DNA of 64,000 nt from Phymatolithon calcareum (lineage: Eukaryota > Rhodophyta > Florideophyceae > Hapalidiales), in contig OZ345364.1 in NCBI GenBank assembly GCA_977006965.1, forward strand, positions 1,798,001-1,862,000, read 5' to 3'. The notes under the pieces are model-generated. The model was given only the letters and a program-made list of their open reading frames with translations. It had not been told where the DNA came from and made no database searches. A program made the position numbers and the translations under genes. Of the stretch, positions 19,251 to 29,679 are shown piece after piece. Numbering within the stretch: the first letter of the stretch is position 1; each line of letters opens with the position of its first letter.

Positions 19251-21483
19251 TCCTCTTCAACAGAAAAGCTGGACAGACGCTACGGACGAATGTCTCGAAA
19301 GTTAGCAGTGCCAAGGGCAAAGTTGGTATCTATGCCACTCCCTTTGTCCCACAACGATTTTTCGTCATTGAAAAGTCACGGATAAAATAATTCCGATTTG
19401 CAGAAGCACAGGGCAAGTGAAAAGCAATGTCCATGTCATTCCACTACATCGCGTTCTAAATCTTTACCGCGAAAAGGGGGATTATAGTTTTTTTTGTTAG
19501 CGGCCCTCAACTCCGGCAATGAACAACACCAGAGCAGATCCCGGTGACTTTTTTTCTCTATGCACTGTGATCCCCTTTCCCAAAGGATCACTACTGTGGT
19601 CATTACCGCCTCGCTTTACCGTGAAGGGAGAGCTTCACTGATGTCGCTGACCCAGCTTGAGAACAATTTCTGATTGAACAATTTATGAAACAGGGATTGC
19701 TTTGCCTAACTAGCTCCAATAAAGACCGATTCTGTAGACCTATTGGATACCAGATTCTTCGAAAGCTGAAAAATGGCCATCATGCGGTGGTAGCACTAGG
19801 ACGTTAACGAGGGTGAGCAAAAAGAAGACGAGAAGATATCTCATGGTCAAATTTTCAAATCTCGAAGAAAACGATCCAAAAGTCTTCTCTTGCTCTGTCG
19901 GATACAACGAGCTGAAGACAGAAGAAAAATCTTTGTTCAACAATGCTCGAATGAACACAGGCTAGATTGAAGGAAACACGTTAGCAAACTTTGGACGTCA
20001 GAGACTTCAAAGAGCTTCAATTCAACTGACTTGCAATGATGTAGCAGAGATGCTGCTCCTTGAACACTGTGAAATCTAAGACAAAATGTTGGAGTCAAGA
20101 AACCAATTACCATTGAATACAACGAACTCGAGTTTATTGGACGAGTGCGCACCAAAGCTGTAGAGGAATTATGCCATGAGAAACCAATAGACGTATTCAA
20201 CTTACTGAACAATGAGAAGCTGTTTTCAAAGAGCTTCAGACGTTTCCTTTTGTGTGACCAATCTGTCGGCAATAAAGAAAGAAAGAATACAACGAATAAG
20301 GGGGCTACAGAGTCACGATATAGGGTTGCAATGATTAGTGCTGTACTCGAAATAGTGCTACCCTATGCGACATGGCACCATTTTGTGCGATCTGAAGCGA
20401 ATCTGCCTGGATGCATCATGGACCCCACTCTCCGCGGCCTGGTTGATAGTTTATCATTTTAATAATTATTCCTACTATCCTCAATGCACCGTAATTTTTT
20501 GAAAGGTACCATGAATCCCAATTGGAGGAAAGTCGGCACCTCTCTAAGCGTGTATTCTACTAACCGCATTTCCTTTAATCAGCATTGCATAGTACCACAT
20601 CATTCTCTTGTGTAGGACTCCATGTAGGCTTCTTCAGGATACTGTTGAGTGTTCCAACTGCCCATGTTCCTTGATTGCCCGTTTCTTGGAAGTGGCCTAC
20701 GAATCATCTTGCGCAAAGAATCTGTGTCTGCTTTCTTTCATCCTCACTGCTTGGTGCGGTAGACCATTCTTGGACAACGTTATATTTCTGGCACGGCGTT
20801 CTTCTTGCTGCTCTCAGGCTCGTCGGAGGTCGGATATAATTTGAATGTCAGTTGCCGTGTTCGAATCTCGATTCTGCCAGACTGCTCCGCAACCCACATT
20901 TACGCATTGAAGCAGGATTGTAAACTGCTCAACTTTACCCAGTAACCCTGTAATGGCTAAACGAAAGCTTGGGTGTGTGAAAGTCAGTAGTGCAAAACTT
21001 GAAAAGGTGCCACATATTCGAGCCTGACACAGGGCATCACGATTTCGTGACCCCAGTGCAACTAGAATGTCAAGGAAAACGAATATGCCTCATAACGAAT
21101 CACACGGACTCCAATTGATCCTGAAGCTCCCCGGTTTTTCAAGAAAAGTATGTAGAATCAATCCGGAATTGAAACTCAGTGATGCAGTATCAAGGTCCTT
21201 CTTATCCTAGAAGGAAAAGCGCGCAACAGAAAAGGCACTGTATTATATCCATTTCTACTGCTTTATCTTCGTCTGTGTACAACTGGATAAGATGGGAAGG
21301 AACAAACGACAGCGCTCAAATAGACGCGATCCAGGGCACCCAAGATCGTCCTATTTGAAAAGGACCTCATGTACAATCACAGGAGTGTTGCTGGTGATCT
21401 AAAAATAACTTCAATAGAATAGGAGGCTATTCTCGCACATCAACGATAAATAGCCATGTAAAAAAGGTCATATGCATAGAATG
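19251..21483. other. Gene-poor stretch
   Basis: Only short frames without domains are present. A GTGTTCGAATCTC block near 20856 resembles a Pol III B box, but no matching A box or acceptor stem is present. Confidence 0.45.
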
Positions 21484-21580
21484 ACGACGCTGGTATAGTG
21501 GTATGAAGATTCCACGGATTCTTCCATCTGCATACGTCCCTGCCACGGATGAGACCCGGGTTCGATTCCCGGGCGTCGTA
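21484..21580 (+). tRNA. trnG-GCC: tRNA-Gly(GCC) with ~26-nt insertion in the D arm
   Basis: The acceptor stem is perfect: ACGACGC (21484-21490) with GCGTCGT (21573-21579), then A73. The D-arm start is TGGTATAGTGGTA (21491-21503). The anticodon arm is CGTCC-CTGCCAC-GGATG (21535-21551) with anticodon GCC at 21542-21544. The variable loop is AGAC and the T arm is CCGGG-TTCGATT-CCCGG. Mature length would be 71 nt, so about 26 nt between 21504 and 21534 are extra. They lie before the anticodon stem, not at the usual 37/38 intron site. The likeliest removal leaves GCATA as positions 22-26, but exact borders are uncertain. The insert holds a CCACGGAT that repeats the anticodon-stem sequence. Ectopic tRNA introns of this kind are known from the red alga Cyanidioschyzon. 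Confidence 0.88.
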
Positions 21581-21591
21581 CTTGAATGTAA

Positions 21592-21596
21592 TTTTT
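21592..21596 (+). terminator. Pol III T5 terminator of tRNA-Gly
   Basis: TTTTT begins 12 nt after the discriminator base, a normal distance for RNA polymerase III termination. Confidence 0.75.
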
Positions 21597-22659
21597 CTCG
21601 AGCACAACATAGCTCTATTTGCTTTGTGTATTTTGAATAAAAGAAATGAATAAAGCAAATAGAATTTCTTTTAACAAAATGAATTTTCAAGGAGCATCGC
21701 GAAAGCCATCATAATCGAATGACTTTCAGTGATACGAAAGGCAATTGCTTCGCATCTGGGCACATGATATATGTATCTCTAATGTGATTGAGAGAGAAGT
21801 CCGAGCAATGAAGAAAAACCAATAAAAAATCTTTACTATGACTGTACATCATACAGCAGAAGAATTTTTTTGCGTCATTTCAACTTCGATCAGTGTTACG
21901 CAGAGCGAAAACCTTGGAAGAGGACCATGACTGCAATCGCATTCAGTCTGAGTGATTTTCTCCTAGTGGCAATATAACTATGCTCCTCCCGTCAATGGGC
22001 CACCTTCGCGCTGCATACCTCACAGAGCGGAATACGTTTACTGTCGCACGCTCCAAACATGAAGAGTAGCTGTTCTATTTTGAAAAACCCTGCAACCAAC
22101 GAAGGAAAACCTTTGGCGCCTCTACTGTCGAAGTTTCAAGATGCTGCATTTGCAAAATATGTACGTTCAGCTTAGAAGACGAGAAGACTGGGATGCAGCA
22201 TACAGGTAACCCATTTTCGTCAACTCACCGTTCATCTTCTATCTGTTGCTCACACACCGCTTATTCACTGTGGCTGGTCATAGTTCAGGCAAGTCAGTTA
22301 ATCACACACCCTGGCGCTCGATACCCGTTGAAGGGACGAGTGGTTGGCTCGAAGGAACGAACAGGAAGAATCTTTGCGTGCACGGTATACCGGCACTAGC
22401 TTAAAGCGAATCGGAAATGAACCACGCATGCAGTGCTCAGCTCGTAGCAGCTAGTATCACGCATCACGCGAAACTACTCGTTATCTTTAGTGCCAACGCC
22501 GGCACTCAACATCTGCGCACAGATAGCGAAGCAAAACATAACGGTCGGTGTGCAGGACACTGTCTACCAGCGCTAGAGTCTCAGCTAAGAAAAATTCTAG
22601 CTCCCTTGCATAGATGAACACTATATAAGACAGATGAAGGGCCCATATCAAAGGAATGA
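21597..22659. other. Gene-poor stretch with a faint dispersed repeat
   Basis: No gene was recognised. The block around 22010-22110 (CACAGAGCGGAAT, GAAAAACCCTGCAA) resembles 41370-41480, which suggests an old dispersed repeat. Confidence 0.4.
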
Positions 22660-22920
22660 AGCAGTCGGAAGATGTTTAAAACAGTCTTGTTCGGCTTATT
22701 GATCCTTTGGGATCCTACGTTGAGGAGTGGCCGATGTAGGCGTCGCACCATACTCGGTCGCCATTTTGGGAAACCAGCCGTTTTTACGGATCAACCATAC
22801 TAAATGGTGTGCGACGTCGTTCTTCAACTGCATGTGAAAACTCGAAGTGTTCTACAACGCCAAGCACGCGAAAGGCACTAAAGTTTTTTTGTCTGAACTG
22901 TTTCTTACCGCTCCGCGTTA
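22660..22920 (+). repeat. Dispersed repeat Y, copy 2
   Basis: This is the counterpart of 5655-5910, in the same orientation. GGAAG near the start and GTTCTACAACGCCAAGCACG are shared. It has no intact frame. Confidence 0.6.
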
Positions 22921-23457
22921 TCAGTACGTACTTTGTTCGACATTCAGTGCGGCACATATGAAATTGGGATCAGGGCGTAATATCATGGCTTAAGGAATAT
23001 TGACTGTTCGTTCACCGCCATTGCCCATATGCGTGTACAGGCTCAGAATGAAGCCAATTTGAGGGAGAGATGAATCTGTCAAATGAGCAATGTCCAATAT
23101 TATGGCGTTGTCGTCATCAAGTTCAATTTGTTTCCCCATATCGACTTTCGTGGGCACTATTGCTTCTTTCTGTATATTAGCAGAGGTCAATTCCCCTGAC
23201 TGGATAAATCGCGGACAAGACACGTCGATGGACGTGGAACACCGCAATACAGTTGCAAAACCCAATATTATAAAAGTTAGTATATTCGCCCGACAAAAAT
23301 TAAATGCGTTATAATAAGTAGCTCGAATACAGTTCCATACCTGTTTTCGTCACTTTTTGACGTGATTTTTAACCTGTCTCATATATCTGGCATACAGGCG
23401 CACCTGTCGACCGTAATAGCACTTATACTCCTCTTCTGCTCCTACGCAGCATCAACC
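22921..23457. other. Upstream region of the BTB gene
   Basis: No gene was recognised. The BTB frame is open through 23362-23457 but has no ATG there and encodes an unlikely hydrophobic extension, so this is treated as 5' flank. Confidence 0.4.
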
Positions 23458-24909
23458 ATGTTAGCACGCCAAGCTACAATGCTTCCTGCCAACCCAACCA
23501 AAAAACGAAACCATTCCTCCATCGCTTCAACAGAGGACTTTTCCGCGGAACAGAGACAAGTTCTACACTTTCTCCGCCATAAAGCTCGCTTCTATGACGC
23601 AGCCCTTGTCGTTGAAGGCACACAGCTACCCATCCATCGCGACGTACTTGCATCGCGATCCCCGTATTTCGAATCCGCTTTTTCGACCGCAAAAGCCCCT
23701 GAAAAGACGGACAAACTCGAAATTTCCAATGCCTCCGTCAACGCTGTTGCAGCCGTCATCGATTATGCGTACGGGTCAGACGTATTTCTGACACGAGATC
23801 TCGGCATAGACTTTGCAATTGAAGTGCTAAAACTGGCGAACAGGTTCCAGCTAACAGAACTTTCTGAAATGGCCGCCCTGGAAGCCTGCCGGAGGGCAAA
23901 GACGATCGACTTCGTGAAGCTTTACCGTCACGTCAAATCGTTTGGTATTATCGCTGCAGAAAATGACATATTTCTGAAAATTGCACTGCAGTTCTCCGCG
24001 ATGCGGGAAAGAGAAGGCATCCAAGATCTTACTTTGCAAGAAATTACAAAGCTAATCTATTCTCCGCAACTTGTTGCTAAAGAGGCCGACATTTTCAGAG
24101 GTATTATCGAGTGGGCTCTTGGAGACATCGACTCAAGGAAAGAAAAGCTGTCGGCTCTCCTAGCTGTTGTGTGCTTCCAGAGGTATGGGGAGGAAAACTT
24201 GCCTTTTTTCCTGCAACATCAGAACATCATTCCAAAACAATTTCTTGTTCGTGCCCTAGAGGATTGTGCACGTTCTTCACGATTGGTTCACATACACACA
24301 CGTACAGTCTCTACTCCTGATTCTTCTCCTGCTCGGGCACACATTGCCATGGACACAACTGGCTTCCCGAAAGGACAGGTGGAAGCCATCGTGAACAGGT
24401 TCAGAACACTTTCACAGGAAAAATATGAGAGTATGGTCTACTCACTACCATTCGTGCTCACCATAGACGAGTTGGAGAAGTGTACCTTTGCGAAGACATT
24501 TCATCTCAACTTCAAGCAAGTTGCCATTTCCATTTCGATCTTTTCCACCGACTTATTTTTGTTCTTGACTCTATCTATAGATAGAAGAATTAGCGAAACT
24601 GGAACTAGAACTCTCGAGGAAACGTTGGCGGACAAGATTATATGCTGCAGAACAACACTCGTTTCACAATGTGGAAGTGTGTTGGATCGTAGGTTTGGGC
24701 TTTTCAGACCCGTCGACCTATGTTCCGAGGAATCTAAGATTACGAACGTCACACAAACTCAACATTTGAGGAAAGAAAATTCGAGCACGTACAGGTTTGC
24801 GCCAACTAATACCGTAATGAAAAGTTTGAAAGAGAAAGATTGCCATAATGGTAGCTTTTCGTTACTCGTCTGGCTGCAGATGGTTAACAAGGACCATGTG
24901 ATGAAATAG
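23458..24909 (+). CDS. BTB/POZ and BACK domain protein
   Basis: From the ATG at 23458 the protein has 483 residues. The BTB/POZ domain spans about 45-150: YDAALVVEGTQLPIHRDVLASRSPYFESAF is followed by the AVIDYAYGSDVF and EVLKLANRFQL segments. A BACK-like helical region covers about 155-260 (the EADIFRGIIEWAL block). Proteins with this pair are commonly substrate adaptors for CUL3 ubiquitin ligases, and that role is inferred. After about residue 375 the sequence loses family character (a hydrophobic FSTDLFLFLTLSID run, then polar tail). The real gene may splice out of this frame near 24520, or the tail may be lineage-specific. The in-frame GTG at 23362 is rejected as a start. Confidence 0.75.
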   Translation: MLARQATMLPANPTKKRNHSSIASTEDFSAEQRQVLHFLRHKARFYDAALVVEGTQLPIHRDVLASRSPYFESAFSTAKAPEKTDKLEISNASVNAVAAVIDYAYGSDVFLTRDLGIDFAIEVLKLANRFQLTELSEMAALEACRRAKTIDFVKLYRHVKSFGIIAAENDIFLKIALQFSAMREREGIQDLTLQEITKLIYSPQLVAKEADIFRGIIEWALGDIDSRKEKLSALLAVVCFQRYGEENLPFFLQHQNIIPKQFLVRALEDCARSSRLVHIHTRTVSTPDSSPARAHIAMDTTGFPKGQVEAIVNRFRTLSQEKYESMVYSLPFVLTIDELEKCTFAKTFHLNFKQVAISISIFSTDLFLFLTLSIDRRISETGTRTLEETLADKIICCRTTLVSQCGSVLDRRFGLFRPVDLCSEESKITNVTQTQHLRKENSSTYRFAPTNTVMKSLKEKDCHNGSFSLLVWLQMVNKDHVMK

Positions 24910-26300
24910 TGCCTTGAGAACAAGCAGCTATCCTTAAGTAAGTGGAGGAGATTGTAGCACAAGGACAATACGACAATTGTATTGGTATCCTATTCTTAGG
25001 TTCGGCAAGTGGCAGTGCCATTGTACAGAGACTACTGCTTTTTCAAGCCTTGCGTAAAGAGATCTCTTTTTATCTTTTTGACCGCTGACCATCGCATGTA
25101 GACTGCTTGTACCTTAATGGCTCTCCACAACCGTGCTTCCCGGCGCTTTATGGTTGTGCTCGAACGTGCAGAATAACGGGCTTCTAGGATCTTTGCCATT
25201 AAATGGAAAATAGCCTAGAAGCCTTAGACAAATTTTGTCTTAGGCTGGAAGATAATCACCGTTGCCTTCCTTACTCCTGACTCCAGCCTGACGCGGTAGC
25301 ACAGGTCATGGGCAATTTGCCCGTCTTTCTATCGTTTTGCCCTACAGAGATTCGGACATAAGCCCCTCAGGACTGTTCTTTGTAAACGTGCTCATATTTT
25401 TTGGCAAAAATGTTTCCTGCCTTTTCAATTATTCTATCGCAATTCAAAAATCTGGCGCTCTGAAATTCGAAAAAATTCAAGAGCGAAGTATTCGATCATC
25501 TCACCTATGGGAGACGAAAGAAAAGTCAAAAACCATTACGTTTGCCGAGGGCGTCCACACAGTGGAGGACAAGGGAGAAAATCTGGGCATTAGAATTGAC
25601 AGCGAAGGAGCTACAGACGAAAAGACTATTGCCCGTATCTAGAAAGCACTTTGAATGTTCAACAGATTTTATGATAGTTATAGAAGTTCGGAGCTATTCC
25701 AAACCTGCTACAGGGAGTACGAAATCCACTTCACGCCGCACTCAATACGAATCAGAACTCATGCGATCATTCCTATGAAATTTCTTACTTGCGCGCTGTT
25801 TGGAAAGTGGGCATAAAGACTTACATTTAGACTCAGGATGCTCCTCCAAGTTGAACCCTCGAGGTTACATCTGATGCCAGTTGTAGAGTCAGGCTCACAA
25901 GAACCAGACGCCGCAAGGGTCAGAGAAGACCAGGAGAGCAAGAGTGCTTGAGAGCAAGAATGGTGGAAAAGAGAAACAAATAAAGCTATCAGAAGGGCAC
26001 ACAGGCATAATAGACGTGTAGATGTTACCATATTCCCCTGGCGGCGGCATTAGCTGGACCGTCGATCTTCAGACAGGCCCACGAGAAGGGGAAAGTGAAC
26101 TTCAGGGAGATTGTCACCGACCTGGCTTTGTCGGCGAAACGGATGCCGTAAAGCAGAGTTGGGAGAACAGTAGTTCCGCATTGTCGAGGTGACGTGCAGA
26201 CGAACTTGATCGTGCGCCGATTCGAGCAATCGAAGAACTTTCACCTTCCTGTACTCAGAGGAAGGAACTAACTATCATAAACCACTAGCGAAGCGAAAAA
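24910..26300. other. Gene-poor stretch
   Basis: No convincing gene was found. The stretch holds the tandem hairpins at 25179-25246 listed separately. Short frames at 25337-25778 and 25759-26244 carry no domain. Confidence 0.4.
25179..25246. repeat. Two overlapping hairpins
   Basis: GGCTTCTAGG (25179-25188) pairs with CCTAGAAGCC (25214-25223). AGCCTTAGACAAA (25220-25232) pairs with the following TTTGTCTTAGGCT, with one mismatch. The two stems share AGCC, so only one can form fully at a time. Confidence 0.75.
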
Positions 26301-26308
26301 CAGTTCTT

Positions 26309-26397
26309 TGCCTTTTCCCCTAATGGGGCTAGCAGCGATTCTACGGTCTATGTTTCTTCCATTCTATCCTATTATTAGCGAGTTTGACTGCGGCTTA
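26309..26397 (+). repeat. Dispersed repeat W, copy 1
   Basis: GGGGCTAGCAGCGATTC and GTTTCTTCCATTCTATC blocks are shared in order with 42024-42110. It lies near one copy of repeat R1, as does its partner, so the two may be parts of one larger element. Confidence 0.6.
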
Positions 26398-26709
26398 AAA
26401 CAGTTCATCGATATACGAGAGACATGATTCCCATATGGCCCGTGTAGAATCAGAAATACAACCGGTCGCCATGTTGTTGGCAGTGTGCGCGAAGTTCCCG
26501 AGTTGTATGTGGGTTTGAATCGGGAAGTAGATTTGGTTGTCCATCGTTGTCTGATGTCAATAATCGATCGTAGATGGTCGATAGTAGACAGTCCATAGAT
26601 GATCGTTCTCGTCAATGGATGATACTTCGTGGCCGATGATCGATGGCCTCCCTTCTGAGGTCGGTGGAAGAGTCCAAGTACTAAACAGAGACATCAGTCA
26701 AAGCTAAAG

Positions 26710-27770
26710 GGGGGAGGGGGAAATTGTATGTTTTTATTTTACAAGCCCTCAACGCCAGTATATCCGACAACAGAGAAGCTTGGGTCTCAGTAACTACCCT
26801 GCGTAACAATTATGTTCCCAAATCACAATTGCTGCACTCATCTCCATCATCTCCAACTCTAGTATCCATCCCTTGCTACGTTCTTCTGCTTCGCAGTAAA
26901 AATTGCCGAGTAGGGCAAACCTCCGCAGTCGGAGGTCTTCTCGGCGCGCTCGCATAACTTCCGGGGGGCTAATAAAGGGAAGCTCTCTCGGGGGACAACT
27001 TCTGGGGGCTCTTAACATCAGGGGGAGTGCTCTTCAACGAGAGCTCGCTCGGGGGGACAGCTACAGGTAGACGCTCTTCAACGAGTGCTCTTTCGGGGGG
27101 GGGGGGGGGACTTCGGGAGGCTCTTCAACGGGGCCTCGCTCGGGAGGACAACTTCGGGGGGCTCGTAAACGGAGCCGGCTCGGTGGAAAAACTTCTGGGG
27201 GGCTCTGAAAGGGATCCCGCTCGCGGGGGCAACTTGGATGGTGGCGTTCGTCAACGAAGGCTTGCTCGGGGGGACAACTTCGGGGGGCGTTTAACGGAAG
27301 CCCACTCGGGGGGACATCTTGCGCGGCTCCAAAAACGGAACCTCGCTCGGGGGGACAACTTCGGTGGGACTCTCGGCGCAGGTTCCGGTTTCCGCGTCGG
27401 CGACTAGTCGTGCATCGGGTATGATATCGATGGTTTCATACATTCAGCACGTAGCACGATTTCGGATATTTCGCGTCGGTTCGCGGAGCGTTTCGGGGTC
27501 AGCACTCTTGACTTGGTCTTCAGCGGGGCAGCGTTCTTCATCGCGACAACCGATTTTGGCGGAGAAGCCGCCAAAATACGCGCATTCGTCAACGCATTCG
27601 TAATGGTCACAAATACCGGCGCGGGCTACCCGCCCGCGCCGGAATTCTTCAGTTTCGTGTCTCGTGGGCCTTTCGGTCTGGTTCGGGTCTCTTCTTCCTC
27701 CCCCTTGATTCTAGTCAAAGCTAAATATGACCTACCGTGGGTTTGCACGCGGACACCAAAATGGGGAGGT
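26710..27770 (+). repeat. Dispersed repeat R1, copy A (with G-rich minisatellite core)
   Basis: This unit of about 1 kb shares three blocks with 50500-51600 (inverted). They are a conserved end with GAAATTGTATGTT..TTTTATTTTACAAG and CCCTCAACGCCAG (26718-26760), a G-rich tandem array, and a region of GCAGCGTTCTTCATCGCGA and GCGCATTCGTCA type (27520-27600). Read inverted, the first end becomes CAACGC..GGGCTTGTAAAATAAAA, similar to the LINE tails here. It is non-coding as far as can be judged. Confidence 0.7.
27034..27400 (+). repeat. G-rich minisatellite, about eight ~41-bp units
   Basis: The degenerate unit is CTCGCTCGGGGGGACAACTT followed by CGGGGGGCTC and a short AAC-containing linker. Repeated runs of six G give strong G-quadruplex potential. 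A stretch of 15 G at 27096-27110 lies inside. The unit length is not a multiple of three overall, so the RGDNFGG-like translation is judged a by-product. Confidence 0.85.
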
Positions 27771-28027
27771 CATATTCCTTGCCGAGCAAGCACTGCCACG
27801 ATAAGCCAGAGCGAATGTATACATTACTGGCCGGAAATATTGTGGTGACGAGGAAAGAGAAAAGACACTAACAATAACGAGACGGGAACTCGAAGTCTGC
27901 ACACAAAGCGTCCGCTAATGAGAAGCGCTTCGATTATAGATACTTGAAAAGGCACCGATATTGAAAACGCGATCAGGACGAGTTAGCTATTCGTTCAGGG
28001 TGCGCTCCCGTGGCATTCATCTTGTGC

Positions 28028-28941
28028 CTGGGAGTACGCAATGCACTTAACGCCCTGGACAGAAGACGTGCAACACGCCGTCAAGGAAGTAGAAGCAACA
28101 TTCTTCAATCAAGTTTTCGGGCCACTGGCCCGAGGAAGGACGGATAGGCTCCGTCTCCTGTGCCGGATCCAGGCGGCCACACATCGACGAGAAATCTTAG
28201 CCTTCAAAATGCTGAGAAGGAACAAGGCGAAAGAACGTATGTATTCAAATGAAGTGCCCGAAAGAAGAAACAACCATGAATGGCAGTACACGAGGAAAGA
28301 TATCGCCGCGATGGAGACCAGAGAGCCGTTCGGTGAAGCTGTAAAGCATATCCAAACAAACCGTTCTTCGCAAACACTTCGATCGAAATTTCTGGAAATG
28401 GAAGGAGACCGCCTAGAATCGAAGCGGAAAAGAAAGATACCATACGACAAGACAAGAGAATTGCCAGCAATCCTCAAGTTCCCCAAGGTGAAGCACAGAC
28501 AACTCGCGCTGCAGTATGCCTGTGACAGATTCCCGCAGGTGTCAACAACAAGTATGACTTAATAATTCGGCACCAGAGCCAGAGAGCATATGGAGACCCT
28601 TGAACGCACGCTAGCAGGGTACGAACTCGAAGGAGAAAAACGACTGGAAACAGAAAAGGCGCTAGATGAGCTCATACTATTTAGCAAGACACTCATAGAA
28701 CGCATGGAGAACGAAGAAGGCCTGTATTAATCCGCAGAATGCAAGGCAAAAAGTGGTCGAGTCCAAGCACCAACAATCCCGTAGAGGTCTGAGATAGGAC
28801 TACTTTGAGTCATGAGTTTTCCCGTCCGCCATTCTGGTGGACGTTTTGTGAGCTACACAAAGGTAGGTAGCATCAGAGGAAGCCTTGCCCATATCTTCGG
28901 AAGTCTGTAGGGCTTTTAAATAAACTTGAAAGGAAAAAAAA
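28028..28941 (+). mobile_element. LINE copy L1, 5'-truncated
   Basis: This is the 3' part of a non-LTR retrotransposon. It covers the C-terminal ~170 codons of the RT ORF (from MHLTPWTEDVQ at 28041 to a stop at 28562), a 3' UTR, and a tail GGGCTTTTAAATAAACTTG then A8 (28934-28941). It is about 97 percent identical by eye to the minus-strand copy L2, sharing the same premature TAA TAA after SMT, where copy L3 continues for ~55 codons. L1 and L2 are tail to tail. No clear target duplication was found for L1. Confidence 0.85.
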
Positions 28942-29679
28942 CATTTGGCGACGTCTGCGACTTTTTCAGCCGTCTCGGCAATATTCGGCACGCTTTCTCG
29001 GAGTACCTTGACAGTGGTAGGCACGGACTCCACAAAACTCTGGAATGCTCCTTGCAGAGTCCACGGTCTCGGCCATTTGTAATCCGAAAGTCTTAGCACC
29101 ACTATCACTGCAATGCGAAGTCACAGCGGCGGCGGAGACAGGGCGACTGATTGAATATCGTTTAGACGCAACTTGATTGTGAATAACACTGGCAAGCGCG
29201 AGGACCGGGACACCACTTGAGACTCTACTAGACGCTAGCGTCTTAGACATCTCCATCGGTGCCTTCCATGGCGCAATTCGGACTCGCAGAGTACTTATCC
29301 AGTCATTTCTCTCACCCTCAGACTTGGCGACGATGACGACGGTCTTTTTGTCGCGCACGACTGGGATACGTGCAGACCGTCGACGGGTAACGCAAAGCGC
29401 TGGACCTCCATCTGTGTTGCCTTGGAACAGGCGCACTGCATCTTCGACATGTTTCCAAGCGGCGTCTGCGGGAAGGCGGTCAGGTACGAGACACTCTTCG
29501 CAGCGAAAGTCCAACAGCGTGAGCGGGGCTTCCAAGTTGGCGGCATCCTTCACGTACCTCCAGCGCAGGGCGCTCGCGAAAGACATGTCGACCGCGCCTT
29601 TTCCTCTGACTTGTAAACTAAGGCATATTCGCAGTTGGCGACATGGGGGTAATATATGCAGAAGTGTTAATTGACGAGT
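28942..29679 (-). pseudogene. Host ORF with PH-domain-like segment, 3' part, cut by LINE L2
   Basis: This is a GC-rich minus-strand open frame (to 28966) between the two LINE tails. The piece VVIVAKSEGERNDWISTLR resembles the last strand and C-terminal helix, with its invariant Trp, of pleckstrin-homology domains. A patterned Cys pair (DFRCEECLVPD) precedes it. The frame continues in phase with the codons left of L2 (31710-31552) if the 15-bp duplication is counted once, so a single ORF existed before insertion. Its 3' end runs into the L1 tail. A second frame near 28970-29100 (AEKVADVAKC) could be a further exon. The PH assignment is tentative. Confidence 0.5.
29665..29679. repeat. Target-site duplication of LINE L2, left copy
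   Basis: TGTTAATTGACGAGT, identical to 31552-31566. The LINE A-tail (T-run on +) follows at once. Confidence 0.93.

Noticed and set aside
20840-20880. Possible tRNA gene at GTGTTCGAATCTC
   Set aside because: A B-box-like string only; no A box at a proper distance and no acceptor stem.
27034-27400. CRISPR-like array
   Set aside because: Repeats are diverged along their whole length with no constant-repeat/variable-spacer pattern, the genome is eukaryotic, and the array is part of a dispersed element.
27027-27407. Repeat protein with RGDNFGG motifs (also the minus frame 50893-51330)
   Set aside because: The frame passes through the minisatellite by chance; unit lengths are not multiples of three and the motif is lost between units.
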